Shown: positions 38,204 through 50,340 of the stretch, piece after piece | Position numbering within the stretch: position 1 is the stretch's first letter | Layout of the letters: every line of letters begins with the position of its first letter | Source of the DNA: Parasponia andersonii | Taxonomy: Eukaryota; Streptophyta; Magnoliopsida; Rosales; Cannabaceae | NCBI GenBank assembly: GCA_002914805.1 | Contig: JXTB01000030.1 | Span: forward strand, 168,363 to 232,362 | DNA length: 64,000 nt | Direction of reading: 5' to 3' | Translations under genes and position numbers: made by a program | The notes under the pieces: model-generated | Databases searched by the model: none | What the model was told of the DNA's origin: nothing | The model's input: the letters and a program-made list of their open reading frames with translations, nothing else

Positions 38204-38305
38204 CAAATGAGAAATTGTATTAGTTCTTCGACCCACTCTTTAAGAAGTCCGTTGATATCATCCTTTGTATAGAAATTTTGTCCATTAAACTACAAATTCA
38301 AACAC
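38204..38305 (-). pseudogene. C-terminal end of an Ulp1-like transposon protein
   Basis: On the minus strand the last visible residues are QNFYTKDDINGLLKEWVEEL, followed shortly by a stop at about 38204. This resembles the tail that follows the Ulp1 (C48) protease domain in plant CACTA proteins. The N run directly upstream hides the catalytic part. Confidence 0.5.
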
Positions 38306-39012
38306 NNNNNNNNNNNNNNNNNNNNNNNNNNNNNNNNNNNNNNNNNNNNNNNNNNNNNNNNNNNNNNNNNNNNNNNNNNNNNNNNNNNNNNNNNNNNNNN
38401 NNNNNNNNNNNNNNNNNNNNNNNNNNNNNNNNNNNNNNNNNNNNNNNNNNNNNNNNNNNNNNNNNNNNNNNNNNNNNNNNNNNNNNNNNNNNNNNNNNNN
38501 NNNNNNNNNNNNNNNNNNNNNNNNNNNNNNNNNNNNNNNNNNNNNNNNNNNNNNNNNNNNNNNNNNNNNNNNNNNNNNNNNNNNNNNNNNNNNNNNNNNN
38601 NNNNNNNNNNNNNNNNNNNNNNNNNNNNNNNNNNNNNNNNNNNNNNNNNNNNNNNNNNNNNNNNNNNNNNNNNNNNNNNNNNNNNNNNNNNNNNNNNNNN
38701 NNNNNNNNNNNNNNNNNNNNNNNNNNNNNNNNNNNNNNNNNNNNNNNNNNNNNNNNNNNNNNNNNNNNNNNNNNNNNNNNNNNNNNNNNNNNNNNNNNNN
38801 NNNNNNNNNNNNNNNNNNNNNNNNNNNNNNNNNNNNNNNNNNNNNNNNNNNNNNNNNNNNNNNNNNNNNNNNNNNNNNNNNNNNNNNNNNNNNNNNNNNN
38901 NNNNNNNNNNNNNNNNNNNNNNNNNNNNNNNNNNNNNNNNNNNNNNNNNNNNNNNNNNNNNNNNNNNNNNNNNNNNNNNNNNNNNNNNNNNNNNNNNNNN
39001 NNNNNNNNNNNN
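38306..39012. other. Assembly gap (run of N)
   Basis: 707 undetermined bases inside the CACTA element. The true length may differ. Confidence 1.
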
Positions 39013-39102
39013 TAATTCACATTAGAATTCAATAAAGGATGAATTTATTTGGAAAATGGGTCTGCATACCAAATTATCTTCAAAGATGATAAGCATCTTA
39101 GG

Positions 39103-39540
39103 CTATGCAAGATGCGATCCAAGTGTGTCACCTACCAACCTTGTATCATCATCTGGATTTGGAATAGGAATTAGGACTGTAGCATCAAGAACAACCTCTA
39201 CTAATACACGAAAATTATTCTCCCCCAATTCTCTGCCGTGAATAATAGTTGATGAGGTTGACTCTTGTACATGTCCTAAAGCAACTATGCTATCACGAGA
39301 CCCCACTGCAAACTTGCATGGTCGGTTCTACAATATAGAAAATCAAACACGATTTATAAATACAAGTAGTAATCAATATGTTAAGAAAGAAACTCATATA
39401 AACATACTTTTTTGAGTCGTGAAGATGTTCTTACAGGCACCATTGGATTTACATGTATCTCTTGTGGTTGCACTTCTTCCCTTTGAACTTCTGGCCGTGA
39501 AGGAGTTGTATTAGAACCACCAACATTACTTTGTTGTCCT
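39103..39540 (-). pseudogene. CACTA transposon protein fragment with DUF8039-like region
   Basis: Two exons are seen on the minus strand. The upstream one (about 39412-39540) encodes QSNVGGSNTTPSRPEVQREE and ends TSSRLKK. The second begins near 39327 and encodes NRPCKFAVGSRDSIVALGHV, then IHGRELGENNFRV and GDTLGSHLA, the typical DUF8039 signature in plant CACTA proteins. The frame ends in TAG (39103-39105) exactly where the family has the Trp of a conserved AWP motif, so this copy is probably truncated. Confidence 0.7.
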
Positions 39541-40309
39541 GCTTGAGAAAACATATCTCAGTTTGCTCAGTTTGCTAATTCACAAGTAATCTTAGTATTC
39601 TAACTTCTACTAAAACCTATACATAAATTAAAATGATAAATAAAATTAAACATCTATAATCCATAATACTTTAAATTAAACATTGAATATGTAAATTTCT
39701 AAAAAAACTACACAATATTCAATTAAAATTGCATAAATTTGGATTAATTGATACTAAGGATGGAAATTAAAAAGCATAACCTAATATATGATTTCTAGTA
39801 AATAAACATGAAATTGGTATAAATTCATATAACACACTTTCAATTTGAAACTTTTTACAACTAAATAAACTCACATTTCACCTAAAATAAATAAAAAAAT
39901 AGCAACAAAATAATAACAAATTCGGATTAATTTGCTCTTAAATAGCAAAACTTACTCAAAAATAAGATTTCTACTAAATAAATAGTCTAACTCGGCATTA
40001 CAAGAGTAAAGATTATCAATGCATGCTTAAGATATTCACATTTGATAAATTAGGGTTTCTAAATATAAACTCTTTCAAATATAACCTAAAACATGAAATT
40101 TCTACAAAATAATTGGTCAAAATCATGGTTAAGATAATGGATAATCTAATTTTAGTGACAAAAACGAGTTTAAAAGCTTAAACATACCTTGTTTACCAGA
40201 AAAAAATGGTGAAAATGGTGGAAGGGGGAGACTGGCCGCGGCTGAAAGTGAAGAGGGAAAAGGGTGAGAAAAGTAAGAGGGAAGTGACATGGCCTCGTTT
40301 TTTTGGGTC

Positions 40310-40545
40310 CTTTATATAGGGCCCCTACGTCGGCGCCATATGGGCGTCGAGAAAAGTATATCACGGCGCCTTATGGGTGCCGTGAAAGTTAAATACCATG
40401 GTGCTTTTTAGGCACCGTGAAAGTTATATTCAACGGTGCCCATTAGGTGCCGTTAAAGATTCTATACCACGGCGCTTTTTAGGCGCCGTGGTATTTCTCC
40501 GTTTATCATGGCGTTTCTGTACACGCGCCGTGATAGTACTCATTT
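40310..40545. repeat. Right subterminal palindromic repeats of the CACTA element
   Basis: At least five hairpin units lie in a row, for example CACGGCGCCTTATGGGTGCC followed by GTG, and CACGGCGCTTTTTAGGCGCC followed by GTG, separated by AAAGTTAAATAC-like spacers. They mirror the array at the left end. Confidence 0.85.
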
Positions 40546-40554
40546 TTAGTAGTG

Positions 40555-41720
40555 CCATTCTGCATTTATTTTGACTGCATCAGAAATTGTTTGGATATGT
40601 TTCTCTTGATTATCAAGGCTTCACACTTGTTTTGAGCTTTGTTATGCACAAATTTGGAATTCTAAAGTGAATTTAAAGTTTTTCTTTCTTAGTCACTACT
40701 TTCTTGCATTTTATTATTTGGCTTAAAAGAATAACAATATGAATACAATGCAACATTTTTTTTTTCTATATTATTCCAACTAATTACCATAGTCGTAAAC
40801 TAAGTTGGATTGAATCATCTCGATGCTTTTCTAATTTCCTACTTTGAAAATTATATTTCAAGCTGACAATGACTCCTTTGCATGTATGCTCTTCAAATTT
40901 AAGATATAACATAAACATTATAATCCATAATTAGCAATTTTTAGTACGTGATTTGTTGGATGTTGTCAAAAATCAAGTTCCACACTAACTTGGTTCTTTG
41001 CATCATCATCTTTTTGATATGTTGCAATCTAAATCTTTTTTTTTTTTAAATTTAATTTTCATATCGAGATTATTAGCAATAAAATCTAAACTTTTTGTAA
41101 GCTATTCATTTTGGCCAGATTGGGATATGACTCGAGACTGTATTTGATGTTTTATGGTTTTCGCTGCAAATTTTATTTTTTAAGTTTAAGAATTTTCAAT
41201 AGAAACTTATAATCCAAATTTCTTAATTTATATAATGTATAAACATATGTTATCTTTGCTCTAATTAAATTATTTAATTTAATAGAAAATGAAATTTGTT
41301 AATACAACAGAACCTAATTTATAATTACTCATGGTCACGAGTATGGCAATTGGTAACCATGGTTCCATGATCATTGGAGATTGTACGCTATCCGAACAAT
41401 GGATTATGGTGTGATAAACGAAAATGATGGAAAGAGGAGAAGGAAGATCAAAATATAAAAGAACAAAAAAAGAGAACTATGGACCTTTGGTAGGCTGGGT
41501 TCAACAACTATAAGTATGATATGTGGAAAGAAAATATCGTGCAAAATCTAAAGCAGGATATGCTGATAAAGAGATTAAATAGTTCATACTATGAGCATAG
41601 TATAAGAAATTAATAAACAATGACAATGTGGTAGAGAGAGATAGAGAGTCTGATCAGAATAATATAATATAATATTATTTGGATTAATACGTGAAATTCT
41701 TTCCAAACTAGAGAAATTTA
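40555..41720. other. Intergenic DNA between two CACTA elements
   Basis: AT-rich sequence with no recognised gene, RNA or repeat. Confidence 0.4.
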
Positions 41721-42109
41721 TACTATTAGAAAAAATGCTTTTAGCGATACTTGTTTTTAACTAATTAAACAAAAAGACAACATTCATACAAGTGTTGCCT
41801 ACTTGAGTATTGCTAAGATGGGGCATATGATAACACTTGAACAAGTATTGTGTTACTATTGGGATGGGTCATTAATAACTTAGCAGAGCATATGGTAATA
41901 ATTATATAAGAAGTGTTCATGTATTTTAAAATAAAAAATAGCAATGCCTGTTCGGTAAGTATTGCTAATTCTAAACTTAGAATTTAACGTATGGTAACAC
42001 TTCCTGTACAAGTATTGAAGTATGCAAACTACGAGGAGAATAATTCTCCCTACAATAGAAACCAACATTTTTTTTGCATTAATTTTCAGTATTTACGTCA
42101 CAAATTCCA

Positions 42110-42400
42110 TATTACACAATACTTTTAGCACATCATCGCATATGTGGTCGCCAAGGGAATCAAAGAAGTAAACAAAAGCTCTTTAGACGCGTCAGTCAAT
42201 AACAACATCCAATGACCCTTAAGTACAATAGTACATTCAGGGACCTATATTGAACGGTGTCATGAAAAGTTGTCCCAAACAACTTCACCGAGTCTCTTTG
42301 CAAGATCTCTTGCCCGATCATCAAGTGATCTCCTTTGTACTATAGCTACTATTTTTGGCTCCATAAATCCAAACATATGCACATTGTTTGAACTTGAAAA
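42110..42400 (-). pseudogene. Ulp1 (C48) protease-like remnant of the second CACTA element
   Basis: In two frames on the minus strand I read VQRRSLDDRARDLAKRLGEV, then PFNIG and VYFFDSLGDHICDDVLK. The YFFDSLGD part matches the segment after the catalytic His in Ulp1-like proteases of plant transposons. A frameshift and stops show that it is not functional. Confidence 0.65.
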
Positions 42401-42829
42401 GTATTGTGCTTAAGAACCTGCAATTATGAACACAAATATTAGTATTGGATGAGTTAATCAAATTTCATATAAAAATAAAAAGAATTAACATTGTTACCTG
42501 ATATATAATAATATACTAGGAGCTGTGATGTTATTGAGATATACTACAAATGAATATCTTCTTTGATGACGATGATGTTATAATTTCCAAGACCAAATAA
42601 AGAATCATCCATATACATCGTAATTTTGTGCGAATTTTTTTTCTTAACATTATTCAATGATATATTTATATTTGAAGGAATATGACCTAGAATGGCATTT
42701 CTTTGTGATTATTGTGGCATAGTGCTAGAACTTGTAAAATGTTCTCCCTCTCTTATAGTTGTGTCATTGGTGCACTGGGCTGTGAGTTATTCTGGTGGGT
42801 AATCTTTTTCTTCTTTGGATTATACTTTC

Positions 42830-43060
42830 TAGGTTGTCGGTCACCATCCAATATAATCAAGTTCAGGGCCATGTCGCATATGCACTAGTAATGTGTTTAA
42901 CCAGGTAAGGCGTTTGCAATAAGTACGTCGTCAACTTGCATTTGATAATTCTATCTCCTACCAATATTCCGTGAATATACAAACCTTTTATAGCATAACT
43001 TATGGTAACTTGACATGATGTGTGGTATCCAAAAGAATAAATTTTGCTTTCTGCATTTAA
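42830..43060 (-). pseudogene. DUF8039-like remnant of the second CACTA element
   Basis: Minus-strand pieces in two frames: GLYIHGILVGDR, VDDVLIANALPG, and AYATWP at the place of the family's AWP motif. Stops follow directly. The assignment is supported mainly by its position between the Ulp1-like and Transposase_24-like parts. Confidence 0.45.
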
Positions 43061-43379
43061 ATAATAGTAAAACTTAAGAAAATTACTTACAAAGATATGA
43101 TAAGTATTGAATTATAAACATAAATCAACTATCGCATGTTCAGCTGTTGGGTTCGACACAACATTGGTGTACACCCAATAATATACTAAATTATTTGCAT
43201 GACCATTATTAGTACTTTATATGGAGAATTATCTATTGGATCATCTTTTGAGAGGCTTTGTGACCATCTAATTTGTCCTCAAAGACTTTCATTCTTGACT
43301 TCAAATCCTCTACTTTTATTTCATATTTGTGTTTTGTCTTTGTCTCAAATTCAATTTGCTTCTCGTGAAGTAATCTTAA

Positions 43380-43505
43380 GCTCTCAGTTGGCCTTCAAAA
43401 GTAATCTCAAATTCCCACATCATATCCTCTAGCACCAACATGTCCAAAATATTCAGGGCTCCATAAAGCCTGACTTAATATATCATTGATACAGATCTCA
43501 ACAAC
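43380..43505 (-). pseudogene. Transposase_24 (Ptta/En/Spm) remnant, downstream half
   Basis: The minus strand reads KGKVVEICINDILSQALWSP followed by EYFGHVGARGYDVGI, a decayed form of the LTQALGTPEHPGRVRGVG signature of plant Ptta/En/Spm proteins. Coil-like charged sequence follows at about 43200-43380. The upstream half of the same region lies beyond the LTR fossil, at 46560-46680. Confidence 0.6.
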
Positions 43506-43850
43506 CTTCCCCTTTTCTCATTTTTCAAAAAGCATATCCTGTAATTTAATTATGAAATTGAGATTGTAAATGTTTAATGTTAATTACTAATCAAATATTT
43601 CAGGAAAAATAAATGATATCATAATGAACTTACTATTAGTTGTTTTCCTATCAAACTCTATCTTATACTCTCCTTTTTATTTTTTTGGCCTGATTGCATA
43701 AGACAACTCTTTCTATCTTCTTGTTGGTCCTAAGTTATGGTTGATATTTTTAAATATTTTTTTATTATGAGTACTAACAAAGAATTAAATAGATATAGTT
43801 AACTCAATTTATGATAAATTTACAAGCTCATATTTTAATTATGGGTAACC

Positions 43851-46072
43851 TATAAAAACCCAATTTTTTTAGGGGTAGAATGGTCATTTGACCATTTAAA
43901 AAAAAAAAATCTTTTTCTTCTCTTCTTCTTCTTCTCTCTCGTCCAACCCCCCCTCACTGTTTCGCTCTATCACTCTCTGCCTCTCGTCTCTCTCTCACAC
44001 ATGGCCGAAAGGAAACAACAGCCGCCGGCCACTGAGAAGCTCGCCACCACCCGTCGCAGAAGCTCACCGCCGAGACAAGGTCGCTACCGGAGCAATGTAG
44101 CCATTCGTCACTTGTATCGCCAAAAAAACGCGAAGCTCAGCCACGGCTCCGTCGCTCACTGGCGGCGATTCCGGCGATGAAAAGTTGCGAAATCAGTGGC
44201 ATTCGAACCCTCTCATCGTGGGCTTTCTCAAGGTATATATATCACGATCTCATTTTACCCGGTTTGAAAATTGCCATTTTGGGGTATTTTGAGTTTCGAA
44301 TTTTAGTTTTCGATCCGACCGTTAGATTTCGTTTTTGTTGTCATTTTTGGAATGTACTCGGAAAATTGTGAAGTTTGATATATATATATATATATATTGA
44401 CTATATTTGGTGATCGGCACGAAAAATCATATCTAACGGCTTAGATTTTGTCTCGTTTTACGTGACACCGGTCCAGTGTCAGCCCGAACCAGAACTGGTC
44501 GAATCATATGTCTAATCTAGCTATTTTGGGTACTAGTAGTTTGGTAAAGAGGTTTGTTTGTTGATTCGAAGCTCCGTTGAGGAATTGATTTTTCATAAAT
44601 GAGCAATCGAGTGCCTGGAATTGGTTCCCGACCCTCCGAGCGATCGTTCAACGGTGCATTGAGAACCTATTGGCATGATATCACTATATAGCGAGGTAGG
44701 GGTTCAATTACCAAGTTTTATACTTATTTTTGATTTAAAATGTGCATTATGACCTATTTCTTGAAAATGTCGATTTTTCATGAATTTAATGGTTTGATTG
44801 GATATTTGATAAATTTGTGAACTGTTGAGATATATTGGATTGTTCTGGGATTGGATTGTATAATTTTTATGCAGGTTTAAAATTTTGGTTTTGGGAAAAT
44901 ACAGCCGTTATGCTGCCCGATTTTCTGTAAATCCCAGAATAATACCAAATGAGTTTTAAAGCATGATTTCTTGATATTCTTGATGTATGGTTATTACACA
45001 CACTATGATATGTTGTACCTACTATAGGATCACATATTTGAGTTCAGTTTTAGCATCATGGTATTTAGATCGCTGATAAGTTGTTGCAGTACTAGGTGAG
45101 AGACCTAGGCCCCTGCGCAAGATTTGCTGACACACCTCCGGATAGTGTCAGGATGCTGGGTACCTCTGTTACAGAGGTATTACAGGACCGTGATGAGAGG
45201 ATGAGAGCTCATGTATATACTTACACTTAGTTGATTTATGATATGTACAACATGGTGAGTTTGGTTTTGTTTGAAACAGGATTATGATTTTGGGTTTTGG
45301 TTTTAACAACATGGTTGTGACTTAAATTTTGGTTTTGGATTAAATGATTACTTATGATCTTGATTACCTTGTAAACTTGTTTTATATCTGGATTTTGGAA
45401 AGATGCTAACCATGCAGGTTTGAAAAGTGGCATTCATACCAAAAAGGGTAATTGAAATTCCTACTAAGCTCTCGAGCTTACCCTTTTTTTTTCCCTCCTT
45501 TCAGGTGATCACTTATTCGAGTCAGTCACCTCGATGGCCAGGCAAGTTGCTTGGCTTAGGCTCGTGGTCTTATACCTCATTGGGTTGGTACTTTTCTTTG
45601 TCTCACTCTTTCTCCATGTCTAACTATTTAGCCAAGTTCTTTGAGTCTACCAAGTGAATGTATGAGGATGTATTTATTACTATTTGAGGATTTGGTGTAT
45701 AAATGGGACCCTATAGTTCCCAAGGAGCATATTTTTAAAGTTTTAAGTACTTGGAATTTGATTTATTCTGTAAACTAATTTTTGGACTTTCCGACTCAAG
45801 ATTTACGAACTTCATTTTAATCAACGCTAAAGTTTTTATCAAACCGAGTTTTCGTATAAATTAACTATGTTTCATCGAATTTTAATTGGCATATCTCTCT
45901 TAATAAATTAAACTAAAGATGTGTTCCCTTTTATATATAATTTATAACGAGTCAAGGAAAAATGAAATGTCCAAGTACTAGGTTTTCTCCGAATTTTATA
46001 AAATTCTTTATTTATATTAATTTACACTCAAAAATTACTAAAGGTCACGGCTTTGGATTTTAGATCATGACA
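43851..46072 (-). mobile_element. Solo long-LTR-like fossil, copy 3 (probably Ty3/gypsy type)
   Basis: The element is 2222 bp. Read on the minus strand it begins TGTCATGATCTAAAATCC, the same kind of end as the copy starting at 26322. It is flanked by the 5-bp duplication TAACC (43846-43850 and 46073-46077). There is no coding interior, so it is a solo LTR. It is inserted in the second CACTA element, between two parts of its Transposase_24 region. It is younger than that element and its end structure is well preserved. Ty3/gypsy membership is inferred from the length and the TGTCAC-type end. Confidence 0.8.
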
Positions 46073-46559
46073 TAACCTCTATGCCTAGAAGGAAGAAGGT
46101 TAACATTTCCAGTACATCTAATTTGTTTTATTTTTCTCTCCTCCTATAAATATTTTGTTAGTAAATATATAATCATAAATTATGTTGTAAAATGCACAAC
46201 TTCATTAATGACAAGGATTGTCTCGCCAAGAATTTTATTATAATTTGAGGAGCCGCAAAAAATTGGCAAACTTTTTGGTTAATTCTTGGGTATGCAATGG
46301 GTGGGTGTATCAACGTTTCAAGATTTCTTGCCCTAAATATTGGTTCCTCCATGGACTTGATTACGTAATCTCTTGTTACCCTTGAATTAAATCCCCTTCA
46401 TATCCTTCCGCTAAATTTTAGGTCGCATTTCTCGCATCTTCGGGTAAGTCAAACGTAGATTACAAGAAATGGTAAATAAGGAAAGTTAGACTTTATAATA
46501 CTATCATGGCAATAGGTAGCTAAATAGAAATTAAAGAAATGAGAATACTTACTTTCAAC

Positions 46560-46680
46560 TCTTTCCAAATCATGTCTAGGCTAATAGGATCTGTATAATG
46601 CCAGTCAGGGCCTGTAATAGGGAGCCATCCATTAGTGATGCCAATCCGGGTGAACGTAATAGGAACTCATCTATTACATG
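46560..46680 (-). pseudogene. Transposase_24 (Ptta/En/Spm) remnant, upstream half
   Basis: The minus strand encodes GITNGWLPITGPDWHYTDPI then SLDMIWKELKVS, like the family's PDWR-VP---K--IWE segment, followed by a donor-like GTAAGTATTC. The next 500 bases (to 46078) are a continuation of the same gene with poor frame conservation. Confidence 0.5.
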
Positions 46681-46685
46681 TTAAG

Positions 46686-49231
46686 TGTAAAATCCTATAT
46701 TTTTAAAAAAGGGTAATTAAGTAATTTTAATTCAAGAGTTTTTTTGGTGATTTTACATTTTCGGATTAATTAAATAAAAAATTGAAAATATTTTAAATTA
46801 AATCATTGGTGTTGAACCAAGACAAAATAAAGTCTAAGTGCATTTGGGGCAAAAGTGAAAAAAAAATTACCAACCACGGACAAAAATATAATTAAGGAGG
46901 GACTAAAGTGAAAGAATCTTTTTAAAATTTGTGGCCAAAGTGAAATTTTAAAAACATTTTTTAGTCAAGGCAGGGAGTGACATGTGTCCCACTAGCAACA
47001 GTCTCTGACAATTGCATAAAAACCCCCACCTTTCTTCTTCTTCTTCACAAAGGTTCTTGAACCCACTTTCTGTTACTGTTCACCGCCGCGCCACTAGCCA
47101 CCGCTGTGCCCGACGTGCCAGCCTGCCCTGACCAGAAGCCGCCGACGAACCAGTATCGGGTATTACCGCCGTGAACCGCCGCTCCTCGCCAGAGAAAAGA
47201 CCACCCGAAATCACTGCCACTAGAACGGTTTTTCGCCCGTCGTTTCTTCCTCTGACGTCCAATCAACTTGCTGTCGCCACCGTTGAATTCGTTTCGGCGT
47301 CAACTTTCATTTCTAATCACTCTCGGCCTCTAACTCGGCTCCGGTGAGAAGTTGGTTACCGTAGCACTTTTATAATATTAAATTTTTGTGATATTTTTCT
47401 AATTATTTCGAAATTGAGTTATTTTGACCGAGAAAATTATACCATGTGAAATAGAAGATTGAAACATGGAATCTCATAATTTTGAAGTGTTGAAATAGTA
47501 ACCGGAAGGTCGTTAATTATCGATATGAAAAAGTAGTATTTTTCTAATTATTTTCAACATGCGGTATTTTTATAATTTTTGGATTTTTGAGCTCATTTAA
47601 TGCTTGGGATCTCAAAATTGAGTTCTGACTTTGAATTTGGAACCAATGAGATCGGAACATGAATTTTGATATAAAATATCACTATTTTCTGAAGTGGCAT
47701 GAAAATAGAGAAAATAGTTCGTGAATTGTACCGTTTTATGTGCCATAGGCCAGTTCTGCACCGAAACTCATTTTCGACAAAATTTTTATCTAATGTAATA
47801 TTTTTGGGTGTTATGAATTCAGTGGTGACATCTGTTTCTCAATCTAAGGCTCTGTTTGGAAATTCACTTTGTCAAATGGACGTGTTGGAATCTAGAAACG
47901 ACCGTCTGAACAACCAGCTAATCGACAGAGGATTTTCCTAGCATCATCAACTCAGCATAATTACTATTTCGAGGTAAGAGATTCAATTTCCTTGTTTTTT
48001 ATTATTTTTCATTAAAATTGGAATTTATTTTGAAAAATGAAATTTCGTGATTTTTATCAAATTAAATTATTTGAATAACTATTTTAATGAACTGTGAACT
48101 TATAAAACATTGTGGACTACTTTGGATATTCTGTGTATGATTTTGTACTAGTTTTAATCTTGGGATTTGGTTAAATCTTGGGAACAATGTCTTGGATTTT
48201 TAAGTACAAAATAGATTTCTATTTAAAAATCAGAGTATGTTTAGAATGTTAAATCACTGCATGGTTGTTTGAGACTCTACATATTGCACATTTCATACGA
48301 TCATGCATGAAAGTCATCTTGGACATCACGGTGTTGTAGTAGGCAGACTAGTACACCCGCATTTGGTGAGAGCCTGTAAATTCGCGCGGGGTTTATTTTC
48401 TGACTATCTCCAGTCAGTAGGTATAGGTATTCGGTGTCCCTCCGACTCGGTAGGATTAGATACACGGGTGTCCCTCCAGTTTCTAGAGATAGATGTTAGG
48501 CAGGGAGCACTCAATACATATAGTATGAGTTGCTCTAGTTGTGATGAGATGGTGAGAGCTCATATGAGGTATTGATTTATGTGATGTGCAATTATACCTG
48601 TTTTATTATGATTTTCCATGTGTTTTGACCTGAACATCTTGTTTTAGTTTTAGCATGGTTTTCTACATATGTTTTGAAAACGTAATATTTATAAAAATAT
48701 CTTCTAGTATTACTAACCATGCAAGTGTTTTGAGAATTATAAAAGAACTTTTCCAAAAGGAAAATTGGGTAACCTACTGAGAATTTTATGCTCACCCCCC
48801 TACTTTCCCCACAGGTAGTATCCAGTGTGACATTGACGATCAACAAACATATCAAAGAGTTATCTTTTACTTGTAGTTCGTAACTTAGTAATGCTAGGGG
48901 TGTGGATTTAAGACTTATGTTGAAGACTTGTTAAATAAATGGATTATGCTACTTGATCATGTCTGTAAAATATATATGTCACACTAGTTTGATATTGAGG
49001 TATGAATGGTGATGCTCGATTAATTAGTTGAATTTAGTTCTTCTAAAATTTTTAGTCTATGTTTATTGATGATTATGAACTGTAGGATAGGTTCAATAGT
49101 TAGAATTCTAAATATTTTATTTATCGTGCCATTTAAACAAATTTAAAACTCTTAAAATTTGTTCTTTATTAATTAAAGAATTTCTAAGTAAAATTCTCTT
49201 TTTGCCACTGTCCGTAGTTTAGGTCAGGAGA
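46686..49231 (-). mobile_element. Solo long-LTR-like fossil, copy 4 (probably Ty3/gypsy type)
   Basis: The element is 2546 bp, flanked by TTAAG on both sides (46681-46685 and 49232-49236). The left end TGTAAAATCC corresponds to the family's terminal block, and the interior blocks at 48540-48580 (GATGAGATGGTGAGAGCTCA) and 48710-48820 correspond to 45190-45215 and 45405-45510 of copy 3 in the same orientation. It has no coding interior. It is more diverged than copy 3 in its terminal sequence and is therefore probably older. It is inserted in the second CACTA element. Confidence 0.7.
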
Positions 49232-49599
49232 TTAAGTCACTTACACAAGTAATGTACTTTGTGCTACTCTTCCTGCTGGTTGCGATCTTCTATTATAATT
49301 TATCGTTTCTTTAGTGCCTTTTGATTTCATCTTTAATGTTTATTGGCCTTGGGAGCTCTCTAGTTTTATTTCTTGATGTACGGTCATGTCTATAATTTTT
49401 CTCCTGGTGCTCTTTGTGATCATCGTACTCCTCGTGATTCTCCTTTTGATTAGACATAACATGTGTGCATAACCAAAAAATTAATAATAATTAATTACCA
49501 ATAACTATTTCAAATTATGAGTTTAAATAATATATAAGAAAAAGTAAAAGATATGAAAACTTTAAGGAATTGAAAACCACTTATGTAAAAATTGTAAAC

Positions 49600-50340
49600 C
49601 TTAAATAATTTTGTTAACCCAAATTTCGTCAGAATCTTGAAGTGCATATTGTCCCGTTGTTCCTTCCACATCACCAAAATTAACAATACGTACTAGTTCT
49701 TTTGAACACATATTAATTTCATGCACATGATCGTTACTCTCATCTTCATTACTAAGATTCCTTGGTTGTATTGAAAGCACCATAGACCATATGGGATCAA
49801 GCGGATCTTCAACGTAAAACTCTTGTTTTTCTTGACTAGCTAAAATATATGGATCATTCTCATAACCTAGTCTGCTAAGGTCAACTAAGGTGAAACTTAA
49901 TTCATTTGTTTTAACTCCATGGTTGCTTTCAATCTAATCATATATGAAAACTGGGATGGTAAAAGAACGACAGTTAAGCTCCCCTATTTCATCGATCACA
50001 CTGTAGAATGTCATGTCTGAATAGATGAGGTTCTTGTCATTGGCTCTAGAAAATTCTGTGGTTTTGGCTGCTATGCTTATACCACTATCTTGGGTTACTC
50101 TTCTCTCATCAAGTGATGTAGTGTTGAAACGATGACCATTAATCGAATATCCATCATGTTTGGCAACTATGGGCGAAGGACCCTATAAGATCCACAAGTT
50201 TTTAGACACAATAACCGCCAGACTCTTAACGTCAATACGAACTTTTACATGAAACAACTTCTTGAATGTTATGGATATTCATCATGAATCCATTTCTATC
50301 TTTTTGTAGGATTATGTTCAGCCAACCATAATAAATGCTC
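49600..50340 (-). pseudogene. TNP2-type CACTA transposase remnant (DUF4216 region)
   Basis: Minus-strand reading: KWIHDEYP, TFKKLFHVKVRIDVKSL, GPSPIVAKHDGYSINGHRFN, DSGISIAAKTTEFSRANDKN, SDMTFYSVIDEIGELNCRSF, TIPVFIYD, then a TAG at 49934-49936 where the family has Trp. It resumes with LVDLSRLGYENDPYILASQE and KQEFYVEDPLDPIWSMV. This is a clear match in order and spacing to the DUF4216 C-terminal part of CACTA TNP2 proteins. At least one frameshift and the stop make it non-functional. Confidence 0.85.

Larger units (their letters stand above)
37719..40554 (-). mobile_element. CACTA (En/Spm) DNA transposon with both ends
   Basis: The left end is CACTATATCAAAAAATGCC at 37719 and the right end is TTTTTAGTAGTG ending at 40554. 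The reverse of the right end, CACTACTAAAAATG, matches the left end loosely. Both sides are flanked by CCA (37716-37718 and 40555-40557), the 3-bp duplication expected for CACTA elements. Subterminal arrays of palindromic CACGGCGCC/GGCGCCGTG words fill about 260 bp inside each end. Gene fragments on the minus strand are DUF8039-like (39103-39540) and the end of an Ulp1-like region (38204-38305). A 707-base N run hides the middle. No TNP2-type transposase is seen in the visible part, so it is probably non-autonomous. Confidence 0.9.

Noticed and set aside
47045-47266. GC-rich open frames on the minus strand at the left part of an LTR-like fossil.
   Set aside because: They lie in the pyrimidine/GC-rich leader-like block seen also in the related copies and do not resemble a protein.
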